From NCBI RefSeq assembly GCF_024713945.1, contig NC_134682.1, forward strand, positions 744,001 to 808,000: 64,000 nt of DNA. The letters are read 5' to 3'. Of the stretch, positions 51,501-63,162 are shown piece by piece. The notes under the pieces were generated by a model that was not told the DNA's origin, searched no databases, and worked only from the letters and a program-made list of their open reading frames with translations. This stretch comes from Dermatophagoides farinae (Eukaryota; Arthropoda; Arachnida; Sarcoptiformes; Pyroglyphidae). The number at the start of each line of letters is the position of its first letter. The first letter of the stretch is position 1. The translations under genes and the position numbers were made by a program.

Positions 51501-52736
51501 CATATGATCAAACCAATCGTTTTTTTTTGTCGTTTTATTGAAAGAAAAAAAAACCAATTGACCACAAATAGCTTTGGGTCATTCCATTCAAACATACTTG
51601 GAAGGAGATGTTTGAGCTTGTGGAAAAACCAGAGAGAGAGAGAGAGAGAGAGAGAAATCCAATGGGAAAAAATTGTCAAAATGAATATTCAATGTTGAAA
51701 AAAGAAACAAAAAAAAATTTCAATTCATTAGCATTAATCAAACAATAGAAAAGAATCTCTCTTTTTTTTTGTTTTTCATCAAACATCAAACACCTGAATA
51801 TATAGAATATTCTTTTGTTTGTGCGTCATTTCATTGGAAATGCAAAAAAACCACCACCACCAAGAAAAGAAAATTTTTCCCACTTTATCAGAAAACATCT
51901 TCGTTTTTTTTCTATTTGCATAAATACATTCATGACATGAATTGAATTGATTCTTCGTTAACGTCGTTCAAGAATCTCTTTTTGGAATATGAAAAAAAAG
52001 CTCCAAAATTCAAGTTATTAGTGAACATTTCTTTTTTTTCTGTTCACTGGTTTACTTTACTTTTTTTTTCATCATCATTATTATCAATATTGATTATCAA
52101 TGGCCCTAAAGGTATTTCCAATTAAATTCTTGTTGAATTGAATGAAAAAAAAAATTTACATTGCACACATGAAAAGAATCGAATAAAATATTCCAAAAAA
52201 AAAACACAAAAACTACCAAAAGAAACAGATACAAACAAAAATTGAAACTCTGAAAAATGAATGAGTGTGAAAGCGTGAAAAAGAATGAAAATGAAAATGT
52301 TATTTTTCCATTGTGTGTTTGTTTGCTGTTCAGGTTGCGAAAAGGTGGAATTTTTTTTTTGCTTCAATAAATCTCAAAATAGGTGGGTGTGCATGTAAAT
52401 TCTGAGATTTGAGAGAATTAAATAACGAAAAAAAAATTTTCCATTTCTTACCTGAAGATTGGTCGATGTATTGCCACCTAAACCAACGGTAGCGGTGATT
52501 GTTTTCGATGTCGTTATGACCATTTTATCACAATATGAACCTTCCAAAAATATTATGCCCGAAGGTTTTTGTGTATGTTCATTTTCAAAATAAAATAAGA
52601 GATTTTGAAATAAAACAAAATAACGTAATTGCCATTTTGAATTTTCTGATGTACGTTTGAATAGAAAACCACGTATGCCATTATCATGCAAGGCTTTTTC
52701 AGCCAATGCCAATAATTGTATCTCGTTCATACGCAT
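29392..52736 (-). CDS. RASGRF: Ras guanine-nucleotide-releasing factor (Ras-GRF orthologue), long isoform
   Basis: Nineteen coding exons, minus strand, all in phase, about 1844 residues: 52736-52452, 45724-45618, 44999-44852, 44769-44555, 44482-44253, 41886-41734, 41624-41584, 41007-40897, 40818-40528, 40444-40363, 40244-39907, 33457-33375, 33312-32555, 32455-32127, 32063-31034, 30958-30345, 30272-30027, 29944-29747, 29667-29392. Order as in vertebrate RASGRF1/2: PH (about 20-130; [18 protein letters not shown]), coiled coil (130-180), IQ motif ([15 protein letters not shown], calmodulin binding), DH (253-440; [25 protein letters not shown]), second PH (455-665), REM ([15 protein letters not shown], and [16 protein letters not shown]), CDC25 RasGEF (1555-1815; [15 protein letters not shown]). 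Members couple calcium/calmodulin to Ras and Rac activation. Low-complexity Gly/Asn/Ser and His/Pro linkers lengthen the centre. One intron uses GC-AG (40362-40245). The start is the first Met after an in-frame upstream stop. Confidence 0.93.
33458..39906 (-). other. RasGRF intron 11 (long form)
   Basis: A 6.4-kb intron containing the alternative first exon (33816-35105). The rest is microsatellite-rich: CA at 35626-35634 and 35744-35770, (CAA) 35851-35881, (CT) 35993-36022, (CGA)/(TGA) 36048-36083, CA at 36471-36496, (GT) 38220-38238, (CAT) 38903-38930 and (CAA) 39583-39632. No other exon is supported. A TATAAAG on the minus strand at 36396-36390 lies about 1.3 kb upstream of the alternative start codon. 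Confidence 0.55.
33816..35105 (-). CDS. RASGRF: Alternative first coding exon of RasGRF (predicted short isoform)
   Basis: An open frame of 430 codons from the ATG at 35105 to a donor at 33815 (AATAAG|GTTTCA), inside the 6.4-kb intron between RasGRF exons 11 and 12. It ends at phase 0, and exon 12 (33457) also begins at phase 0, so splicing gives NNK joined to CIDNVHFND. Upstream of the ATG the same frame meets a stop at about 35130 with no AG acceptor between, so this is not an internal cassette but a first exon. The encoded part is Ser/Gln/Asn/Thr-rich and basic, with no PH, IQ or DH, and with blocks such as [16 protein letters not shown]. The predicted isoform would keep only REM and CDC25. 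It could also be a separate gene, but the phase match and strand favour an isoform. Confidence 0.65.
40245..40362 (-). other. GC-AG intron in RasGRF
   Basis: The exon 10/11 junction of RasGRF has donor ACAG|GCAAGT and acceptor CCACCAG. Only GC restores the phase-1 join (GAT ACA G|AA GGC). The rest of the donor matches consensus perfectly, as is usual for GC donors. Confidence 0.75.
41887..44252 (-). other. RasGRF intron 5
   Basis: A 2.4-kb intron within the DH-coding part. It is filled with poly-A/T, GTT, CA and GA tracts (for example 43013-43041) and a (CTT) run at 43789-43812. All open frames are translated repeats. No exon seen. Confidence 0.6.
45725..52451 (-). other. RasGRF intron 1
   Basis: A 6.7-kb first coding intron that splits the first PH domain between NTSTNLQ and HYFTITY, in phase 0. 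Sequence is AT-rich with many CA/GT, CAT, CAA and GTT tracts (for example 46200-46217, 47142-47167, 49215-49236, 50294-50314, 51631-51653). No additional exon is needed to complete the PH domain and none is seen. Confidence 0.6.
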
Positions 52737-54177
52737 TGTTGCCGCTGTTGTTGTTGTTGTTGATATGTGTGAATTATGAAGAAATCAAGATGACAACGAT
52801 GGTGATGGCTGTTGTTGTTGTTTTTGTTGTTGTTGTTGATGTGGTTATTCCATAATTACACGAATTGAGATCTTTACAAAATCAATCAAATTATCATTCC
52901 TGGTATTGGAACAAATTACATTTTTGGAAATGAGAAAAAAAATGAATGAATCAAATCAAACATACGCCCACTCACGTTCGCCGACAAACACACACGCACA
53001 CAGATTGACAGACACACACACACACACGAATATTATAGAGAGAATCGGGAAATTCATGAATGAATGAAAAAAAAATTTTTTTTTATGCGGAAACAAGAAA
53101 CAATTAACAAGAATCAGATAATCAGTAATGAGTAATGAAGAAAAAAAAACCAACCAGCATAGAGAAAAAAAACCCGTAGATATTGAGCCCCATTCAAGAG
53201 GAAGAAAAAAAAATTGATGCAGAAATTAGATGAAAACACACCCATACACAAGAAACAACAACAACAACAACAGAAATCTCATCTTAATTGTCATCATCAT
53301 CATCAGTCATTGTCGCTTATTTGTTGTTGTTGTTGTTGACGTCGTTTGTTGTTGTTGAAGAATGACAAAAAAATTAATGAAAAGTTTTGACAAAGCTGAA
53401 AACAGATTATTCCGTATTATTCAAAACAACAACAACAACATCAGAATTCATCAGTTGATCACAGAATTACGAAAAAAAAAATTCAGATCATGAGCTGGTT
53501 ATACTTTGTTTTTTGTTGAATTTTAAAACAAATCGATCGATTGAACAATCGATTGTTTCATGAGCATTTTGATGGATTAATTCATTAAAAAAAAAAAATT
53601 TATAATTAACACGAGAATTTGTCACCAACGCACACACACACACACACAGAATTTTTTTTTTCATCACTTTTAAAAAAAACTTCAAAAAGCTAAAAAGCCG
53701 CCGAAATTTTTTTTTCTGTTTACAAGTTTTCAAAAAAAAAACGACAAAGAAGAATCTATTAAAAATCTCTATAGAATTCTATGTGTAATCTACACACACA
53801 CACACACACACTAGAACGATGATACTGTTGTTGTTGTTTATTTATTTTTTTTATTTTTAATTTGCGTCGGAAAAAACGGCTACTGCAACAAACGATATAC
53901 TAGAAGAGAACACAGACACACAGACAGTGAATAACATAGACATTACAGAATAATGAACGAAAACGACAGAAACGGTAAACACTACACTAAAAGAGGTTTG
54001 AATCACGAATGAAAAAATAATTTTTTCTTTTTCTTCGTTCTTCTTTTTTTTTCATCTTCTTCAATTCATTCCATTCCATTCCATTCAAGAGCAATAACAC
54101 ATATATTCATTCTTTGCGCCTGGGTAGATTCTTCGTTGATTCGTTTGTTTGTATAGATGGGCGGTAAATATATAGAT

Positions 54178-54210
54178 AGAATAGATAGATAGATAGATAG
54201 ATAGATAGAT
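54178..54210. repeat. (GATA)n microsatellite
   Basis: About eight tandem tetramers ATAG/GATA. It is the clearest tetranucleotide run in the window. Confidence 0.9.
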
Positions 54211-54688
54211 CTGTACCACCATATTCCATTGCGTCATCATCATCATCAATATACGAAGGAAAAAAAATGAAAAATTTTTTATGATAAAAAAATAGATGAT
54301 TTCGTCATCATTGTTGGTGATTATGGGGACCAAAGGCAAGAAGCAAAAGGTAGTTCTAAAGCAGCAGCAGCAGCAACAACAACAAAAATAAAATTGGTAT
54401 ACTTGGTACTTGCCTTTGGTTTATATTATCTGTTGACATGGCTATATGTAAGGGATATACGTGCGCAGCAATTGTTTGAAATCCATGAAGGAAAAAAAAC
54501 CAAACCAAACCTATTCATACAGACACAGCAACAGCAGCAGCAGCAGCAGTGTATACAAAATTTTTTTTCTGATCCTAAATAAAATCCAATCTCCTCCTCC
54601 TTTCATCACACCCCCACCTCATCCGCCCCCGATGAAAAAAGAGTAAGGTATATAAAAAAAAAGAAAAAGATGAAGAACATGATCATCT

Positions 54689-54720
<32 letters not shown>

Positions 54721-57668
54721 GCATGACAATCGTTCGAGAATTTGAATCTCAAAATTATTCTATTGCGTCGTCGTCATCATTGTTTTGTTATCGTCATTGT
54801 CCATACACACACACACACACACAGAATATTTACAAGTTTAGGCGCGATTCAATTTGTCTATCTTTTTTTCTACTTTTTTCCCACTCTTCAAACGCACACA
54901 CACACACACATTTATTTATGTGGCCTATGGTTATTCAATCTCTCACTCTTTCCATCTTTTTATCTCGTCATCAATTTCATTTTCTGGGTCCAGGATTTTT
55001 TTTCGCTCTCTCTCTCTCTCTTTTCTTCACTTTTCTTTTAGCTTATCGAAACACGCAACAATGAAAAAGCCTAGAAAATCGAAACGAGAGAGAGAGAGAG
55101 AGAGAAAAAAAATGGATGCCCAATGGGCCAATATATGAAATGAAAATGAAAGAAAGAAACGAATAGATTCAAAATGGAAATATATATATATTATCATGCT
55201 AAAATGAATAAAATGGCCAATGCAGTCAATGAATGGATGATGTTGAAACATTGAATTGGATGTTTTAGAAGACCTTGATGATGAGAATAATTATTGTTTG
55301 TTTGTTTATTTGTATCTTTTTTTTTTTTTTTGATGGCAAAATCCTCATTATTTATGTGCTTACTGTTTGTATTGTGTATGTGTGTGTGTGTGTGATCTAT
55401 TCGTATAAACGGATTGCACTAATGTAATCATATTTACTTGATAGATTTTCATTCAAATTGATTCGATTTGTTCAATCAATGATGCTCAATGAATTTTTTC
55501 CTGTCTCTCTACTTTCTATGGTGGTGGTGATGGGTGGTGGTGGTATTGGTCAGATTATGTACTATGTACACACCATAGACAATAATGATCGATAAGTAGA
55601 ATATTCTCTATCCATTGAAAATACAGGACAAGTTTTCTTTTAATGAATAATTAAAATTATTATTATTATTATGTGACAATGTTTGTGATTACAAACCAAA
55701 TTCTCTGGGCTTTAATCACACACACACACAACAGCAATAATTGGTCAATAAGCAAAATTCGGGGCTTTCATACAAACATAATCATCCACCGGTAGTTTAT
55801 TCGAATACCAAGAAGAAGCCAGAAAAAAAAATTTGATTGGATCCATTTCCATCTAGCCATTACATTAGAAACGTTATGTGTCCTGTGTGATATATGTATT
55901 CGATCAATACAAATCGATACAGCAACAATCATGAATAAAATCGAATCGAATTGTGAATAAAAGAAAAAAAATGAATTTTGATACTTTTGAAAAAAATCAA
56001 TATTTTATGCATCACAGAAAAAAAAACACGAACACAAAACGAGTATGACTAAATTAGATATGAAAAAGCAAATACAAAAAAAAATTCCCAAGAAAAATGG
56101 TAAATGAAACAATCCAAGGTGCTGATGGTGGTGGTGGTGGTGGTGACGATGGCAATGGTGGCGGTTGAGAAGAAAAACAAAAAATGAACAAAAGAAGATT
56201 ATGTTATAATTCCAACTCTATCCTTTTTTTTTCTCTCCAACATACATAATCAAGTAAACGTAAAATATGGATGTCATTGTGCATGAATTGACAAAACAAA
56301 AAACAGATGTGAATATCACACACACACACTCACACACGCACAGAAAAGTATTCGTTAATCATCATTATCATCATCATCTGTTGTTTTATTCCATTTTTTT
56401 TTTGGCATTCTTTGGAATATTCTATTTATAATAATGAAAATTTTTATTGTATTCACAAAAAAAAATTCCTGAAACCACCACCACCATCACCACCATGATG
56501 AGCAATTTTTTTTTTACTCGTTTCAATGGGATTTTCATATCCGTTTTTTTTTTTGTTTTGTTTCTCGTAACCAGAAGAATTCCTGGAACTTTTCATCATC
56601 ATCATCAATTTGATAGAGTAGAGAAAAAAAAATTTACAAGATAAAGATACCAGAGACATGCATATATACTGTATATAATATGATATGATATGGATAAGAG
56701 AAAAAGAAATTGAAACCAAATACTATGCCAGTTTTTATGACCATCATACACACACACACATAGATAGATGGAAATGGCCATATTTGTTGTTGTTGTTGTT
56801 TTTGATAGATTTAAAATAAAACAACAACAACAACGTTAACGGTATACTTTTCGTATATATATTGATCCTGGAATTTTCAGAATTCAAACAAATATAAACA
56901 ATATTGACAACTACATGTGTTAATTTTAAATAAAAAAAAACCCAAGTAAACTATAGTTTGATCGGTTCATCAATGATGATGGTGTAATTTTATTCTGGAT
57001 TCTGGATGATGATGAAAAAATTCGTCCACATAAAGAGAGAACAAGAAGTGCAAGTTTCTTTCATTGAAAATTCATGAAAATGCAAGAAAAATGAGAATGA
57101 GTGAAAAAAAAATTGCGAAACTAAAAAGACCAAATCTAAAACTATAAAAGCTAACCAGATCTTCTTTTCTTTTCCATTTTTTTTTACCATTGTTGTTGTT
57201 GCTATTCATTTCTAGTCAAGTTACCGTGTGTGTGTGTGTGTGTAGAAAACGGTCGTGATTTTTTTTTCATCATAAAAAAATGCTCGCTCACACACGGTTA
57301 TATAATCGGTTTATTGTGTGTGTGTGTGTGTGCGTATCTCTAGTAGCAATTCATTTATTGTTTGAGATTTTTTTTTCTCTCTCTCTTTCTAGTTCAAATA
57401 AAGTTTATTCTTTGCCATTTTTTTTCAATGATTTATAATCATCATCATCATTATGATTATGATTATGATTATCTAGATCAGAACGAATATTTCAAAAATT
57501 CAAGAATCCAAATTCTTTCACTCATTCATTCACCAATCAGCCAATATTTGTGATTCTTAATCATTATTTGTGTGTTTGTTGAATTTTTTTTTTTTGGCTT
57601 TTATTTTGTGGTTCTGTAAATAGTGGATTTTTAAACAACGATTCAATCGTCATATAAAAATCTAGGTC

Positions 57669-57672
<4 letters not shown>

Positions 57673-57712
<40 letters not shown>
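57673..57712. repeat. (AG)20 microsatellite
   Basis: Uninterrupted purine dinucleotide run of 40 bases. Confidence 0.95.
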
Positions 57713-57718
<6 letters not shown>

Positions 57719-59646
57719 ATTCAATTTCACCTTCATGAATAATTTTTTTTTTGAAAACAAAAAAAAAACAATGACGACAACATTAGATTATGGATCCGAT
57801 TCTTTGTGTTTGTATGAATTTTAGCGATGAAAAATAAATAAATAGAGAAAATTGAAATTCAAGGAAAATGAACAGAAACAAAAGAACCTTTTTTTTTGGT
57901 TCTGAAAAATTCATGGAATTTTAACGAGAAAAGTGAAAATTTAATGGAAATTCTCAATCTTCATATTCGTATTCTGTTTCGGCCATACTATTCAGGTTTT
58001 TTTGCGTCATTTTTTTTCTCTTGTTAAAGAAACCTGAATATTGTTCATATATGTGAATTGAAAATTCAAAACTTTTTCACATATATAGTGTCCGGTTACT
58101 AAAATGGCTGCAAAAGAAGCCTTGTTGTTTGTTTGAAGTGCCATGAATTTTAGAATTTTTTTTTCTCTCCACTCAACATCTGTATATTCTGTTTGAATCG
58201 AATTCGATTCTTGAGCACATGACGCACATACCTTATTATTATTGTCAGCACAACAACAAAAAAATTGGTGTCATGTGAATTATCAGAATAAAAATCCGTG
58301 GAAAAAAATAGGAAATGAAAAACGATGGTGGATTTTAAAACCAGGAACAATGGGAAAAAAATGGCAAATTCAACACAATTTTTTACAATTCGAATTTTGC
58401 TGTTGTATGGAAAAAAAATTGTTGTCATTATGAATTTGCTCGTGTTTTTTTTTTTTTTTGAGTGATGGAAAAATATTTGCCCTCAAAACCTGGACAAATA
58501 GAATATTTGATTTTTTTCCATTGATAACTTATTTTTTTTTTTGCTGCAAATCAAATATATAATCAATATGAAAATAATTCCAATTCTGTGATTCCAGAAA
58601 AAAATGAAATGAAATTCCAAATTCCTAAGCAAATTCTCTTGAGAATTTCTGACATTCTTTTTATCAAAGGTTATCATCATAGATCTAGAATCTAGAATCT
58701 AAAATTTTGTTTTCACACAATTCTTATATGATTAATTGATTTTATTGGAAAAAAATTTTTTTTTGGGCCAGAATTTCAAAATTACTTGTAACACACAAGC
58801 AACACAGGGCAATTTGTGTGTGCGTGTGTGTGTGTTTGAGCATCACACAAATTGACCTTTGGCTGTTTATTTTTTTTTATCATCCTTCCTTTGATGGCTG
58901 AAATCATTGTGGGCTGATTCATAACAATGTTCGAGGTTTAAATCAAATTAAAAAAAAAAACTTTATTTCAATAACAGAATCAACAGAAATTTGAAACGAA
59001 TTTTTTTTCTCTCGGAAAAAAAATTGCCAGAGAAATAAATTTTAATTCAATTTTTCAAAAAAAAAAAAAAATAAAATAAAATAAAATAAATCGAATCATA
59101 AAGTTTGCCAATTCCAAGTTATCGTTATCGACCCAAAAGCCAAAAACATCAATATCGGCGAATAAAACCAAGAATAAAAAAACCAGGAGAAAATTAAACC
59201 TGATAGTGTGGAGACGTAAAAAAAAAAATTCTTGCACATTGATTTTTTTACGCGCAGGTTTCATTATACGGTGGTTAGTCGACCAAATAAAAAAAAAAAT
59301 AAAAATAAAAAAAGGCAAATGAAACACAAACAGGCTATCTCGGGTTGTGAAAAATAATGAAGATTTATAGTATCATAAATCAAATCAGACTTTGGGATTT
59401 TTTCTCCACGTTGTTGTTGTTGTTGTTGTTGTTGTCGGCGGTGTTTCATTAGCAGAAATCAAAATGAAAAAATGAGAAACAAAAAACAAAACAAATCCAG
59501 GAATTTTTCATTTTCAATACACTAAATGTAAATATATTGCAACAACAACAACAACAATGGTGTATATAGAATGAATTACAGCCAGAAAAAAAGTTGGCTA
59601 CAATGGAAACTGAATGAATGTAAATTATCTTCATCTAGTAAATTTG

Positions 59647-59648
<2 letters not shown>

Positions 59649-59682
<34 letters not shown>
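59649..59682. repeat. (AC)17 microsatellite
   Basis: Uninterrupted AC run of 34 bases, followed by two GAAC repeats. Confidence 0.95.
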
Positions 59683-59684
<2 letters not shown>

Positions 59685-61907
59685 ACGAACCAAAAAAAAG
59701 AAACACCATATCATTTTAACCCGTTAAAATAACCGAAAACAAAACAAAAAAAAAAAATTCATATATTTCAAGGTTGACATGTCGCTGTTGTGGTTGTTGT
59801 TGTTCGAGAATATATACAGAATAAGGTACATTTTTTTCTCATTTATTACGAGTGAAAAAAAAACAAAACTCAGCATGTAACGTGTTAATTCATTCATCTA
59901 AATGGAATTTTTTTCAAATTTTTATCTATATACATGAGGAACACAATCATGGAAATGAAATGAAAAAAAAGTGACAAAAAAACAACAACGACGACGACGA
60001 CGACGAAAAAAATGGTGTCAGTATGTTCTGTCTTGTCATCGTCGTCATCATCATCATCATCAAAAGTTGACGATGGTAGACAATTTATGTTTCTCAAACA
60101 ACATTAAATGAACACACACAGAAACAATAATTGATGATAATCATGTGTGTGTGTGTGTGTTAACGCCTAAAGAATGAATAATAAAGTATATATATAAAAA
60201 GACAACCACAACAACAACGACAACAACAATTTTTAGGTTTTTTTGTTGTTGTTGTTGTTGTTGACTTTTCATCTTTCTTCTGTTTTTTTTTTTTTTGGTT
60301 GTAACCAACCAAAATGCTTTTTGATGATGATTTAGGTTGCAAACCAAGAAAAAAAAAGATAAAAAAAAACAAAACAGAGAAACAATCTGCAACAATTTTG
60401 ATCAAATAAAACCGGTGCACACACACACACACAAACACAGCGAAACCATCAATTATGATTTATATAAATGTTGTAATACCGAGAATATTTGATTCACAAA
60501 TACCGTTTATATAACAAGATAAAAAGTCCACACATAAAACAGCTAGAACTGGCCATTTGTTGACCATTTGCTTTTTTTTTTATTTTTTTTTACAGAATTA
60601 GTGTCAAGGATTTTTTTTTTGTTGTTTTTCTTCGTAATGCTACCGTAATTCTTGCATTTTGACTTTTTTTTGATGTTTTTTCTGCGTGTGTGTGTGTGTG
60701 TGAATGTACATCATCGATCAGCAAACATCAGCAGCAGCAGCAAAAATCGATTTCCATCACGTTACATAATATTATGATGATGATGATGATGTAATAAAAA
60801 CTAAATAAATTCTGCTGAATATGAAAATGAAGTAGAAAACTGGGGAAGAAAAAAAGTCAAACACCAGTGTTTTTTTTTTATACCAAGAAAAAAAATTTAC
60901 TGAACCTGCAACTTATCATCATCATCATCATCATTATTCTGGTTTGCTTATGATAGGCAAATTTTTTTTTGCCTTCTACTGATGGTTTGCATTTTCATCT
61001 GCTGTTTGTGCAGTAGTGTTGTTTTTGTGTGTGCATGTGTCTGGAATAGAACTGGTTAAATCGATCAAATAAAAACAAAAAAACAACGTGTACATCATTT
61101 ATTTATTTATTTTCATATCCACAAATAAGGGGTACACAAACATTATGGGAAAGAAAAAATGAAAAGACGAAAAAAAAACAACGATAATAATGATGTTATT
61201 TCATTTTGTATCATGGTATTGTGTGTGTGTGTGTGTGTGTGCGTGCAGCAGAATCATAATCACGAAAATCATCATCATCATCATCAATAATAATAACAAT
61301 AATTCCTGTAGGAATATTATTTCTGCAACAACAACAACAACAACAACGATAACGGTGATTAGAACAAAATTTTGGAAATGAAATGACGAATGAAAAACAT
61401 TGATGAATGAAAAACATTGATGTTGCTGAAAAAAATATCGACAATGATGATGATGATGGCCGTAATTCAATTCCACAACATCATCGATGGACATTGAAAA
61501 TTTTTTTTCATTTAAACATACAAATCACGTAATGTTTTTTTTTATTCATTGTATGGCATACCATAATCATTATCATCTGTTATCAGCTATCATGCAGAAT
61601 TGGAAAAAAAAGAGTGAACAGAACATTGCATATACAACAATTTTCATTGCATAATCAATTGGATGTAAATCACTTTCATTCATTTGGGAATCAACAACAA
61701 CAACAACAACAACAACAAAAACACATCAACAAGAAACATAGTTATTCTTTAAAGTGAAAAAGAATGAGGAAAAAAAATGCACCAAATTCTATAGTGACTA
61801 GAAGCAAAAAAAAACCGATTAAACGTCCAGATTTTTGCATGTTATAATTGATTCGAATCGTTTATATTCACCAAAATTGTGTGAATAATTTATTGACACC
61901 TTCCCAC

Positions 61908-61941
<34 letters not shown>

Positions 61942-62013
61942 AGAGACACACATAAATCTAAGCTGTGATCATGTTGAAAATACTGATAAACTGAATACGG
62001 TTGTAGGTCAAAA

Positions 62014-62181
62014 TCCCGAAAACAAAAACCCCGAAAACCGAAACACCGAAACCAAATGACCGAAAACAAAAACCCCGAAAAAAAATTATCCCGAAAAAAA
62101 ATTATCCCGAAAACAAAAATCCCGAAAACAAAAACCCCGAAAAAAAATTATCCCGAAAACAAAAACCCCGAAAACAAAAAC
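62014..62181. repeat. Minisatellite of two interleaved 15/16-bp unit types
   Basis: About ten units that all begin CCCGAAAA. Type A is CCCGAAAACAAAAAC (15 bp, last base C or T). Type B is CCCGAAAAAAAATTAT (16 bp). The order is roughly A, degenerate, A, B, B, A, A, B, A, A. The composition (CCCG in an A-rich unit) is unlike the dinucleotide and trinucleotide repeats elsewhere in the window. It lies directly before retroelement debris. Confidence 0.9.
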
Positions 62182-62392
62182 GTAGAAAATGGCTTGTTCC
62201 CTTAAACTTTAAAGCTTAAAGAATTATTCGACCAAACTGAATAGAATCAAAGATAAATAAGTGAAATTTGGATTTAAATTTCCAATTTTAAACGAACAAA
62301 TGGTGATAATAATATAATATAAATGAATAATATAATAATATAATGTAATATAAATTATATAATTCGAATCCTAATTGATTCGGTCAATGAAT

Positions 62393-62940
62393 CGTATTGA
62401 CGATAAATTGACATCAATTTGCCTTCTCAAAAAAGATCGTGTTGGAGCGAAATTTGTAATTTTGGATGTTTCACCTCAAGTTTGAAAACGGACAATTTAT
62501 TAAATTAACTGATCATTCACATGAAAAACTGACCAAAATTGATATATTTACCGATCGTTTTCAACTGACCAAAACTTTTAAAAAATTACTGACCAACCCC
62601 TCATTTTACTGACCGAAAAAATGGTACCCAATTAAATATTGCACGTCAAAGAACAATATTTCTGTAGGACAATGTCACAAATGCCTACGTTTTGACCATA
62701 AACTGGAAAATGTAAAAATGCTCTAGTCTGCTCAAAATGCCATGGTAATCATGAATCAAGAACATACACTTCATCTAGTCAATTATTTAGTTGTGCTTAT
62801 TGTTTGTGGTGATATCAACACAGGAAAAATTAGTCTAGTTCTGAATTAAATGTCAATTATTCAGTTTTCTGTGAAGAATGTCCACAATATAAGCTAGCAA
62901 CCGAACATTATCATAACCACATCGATTATGGATATTGAGC
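62393..62940 (+). pseudogene. Decayed LINE (non-LTR) ORF1 fragment with zinc knuckles
   Basis: Three disconnected pieces of one ORF1 (Gag-like) protein in order. First, 62393-62482 reads LKKDRVGAKFVILDVSPQV, a block typical of arthropod LINE ORF1 just before the knuckles. Second, about 62665-62790 has C-X2-C knuckle halves QCHKCLRFDH and, in another frame, VCSKCHGNH followed by CAYC. Third, about 62860-62930 has SVFCEECPQYK, the usual end of the knuckle block. Frames shift at least twice and stops are present, so it cannot be expressed. Between the first and second pieces lie about 130 bases of unrelated sequence carrying repeated ACTGACC. I see no reverse transcriptase part in the window. 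Confidence 0.68.
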
Positions 62941-63162
62941 AAAGACAAACTAAAATTCCGGTTCAAAATTTACAACATAGTTTGAAATCTGTTGATCTAT
63001 TTACCACAACTTCGAAATGCTGATTTTACTGAAGCCAGCCAATGTTCTGTTGTAGTAATGTAATTACTTAACAATTATGTTTGTGCAATATTTATAAGAG
63101 TAGCGTTATTCAGCTACGATTAACCTTTATTTATTATTAAATATTGTTCATTTTGCATTCGT

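Larger units (their letters stand above)
52737..62013. other. Gene-free repeat-rich region upstream of RasGRF
   Basis: About 9.3 kb without a supported exon. It should contain the promoter and 5' untranslated region of the long RasGRF transcript near its left edge, but I see no convincing core promoter. It is dominated by poly-A/T, CA/GT, CAT, CAA/GTT and GA runs. Short frames such as 54394-54582 (+) are translated repeats with no family similarity that I recognise. Confidence 0.5.

Noticed and set aside
54394-54582. + frame with a hydrophobic start (VYLVLAFGLYYLLTWLY) and Gln run
   Set aside because: Could be a small membrane protein, but it ends in translated CAG repeats and shows no splice or family evidence. 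Too weak to call.
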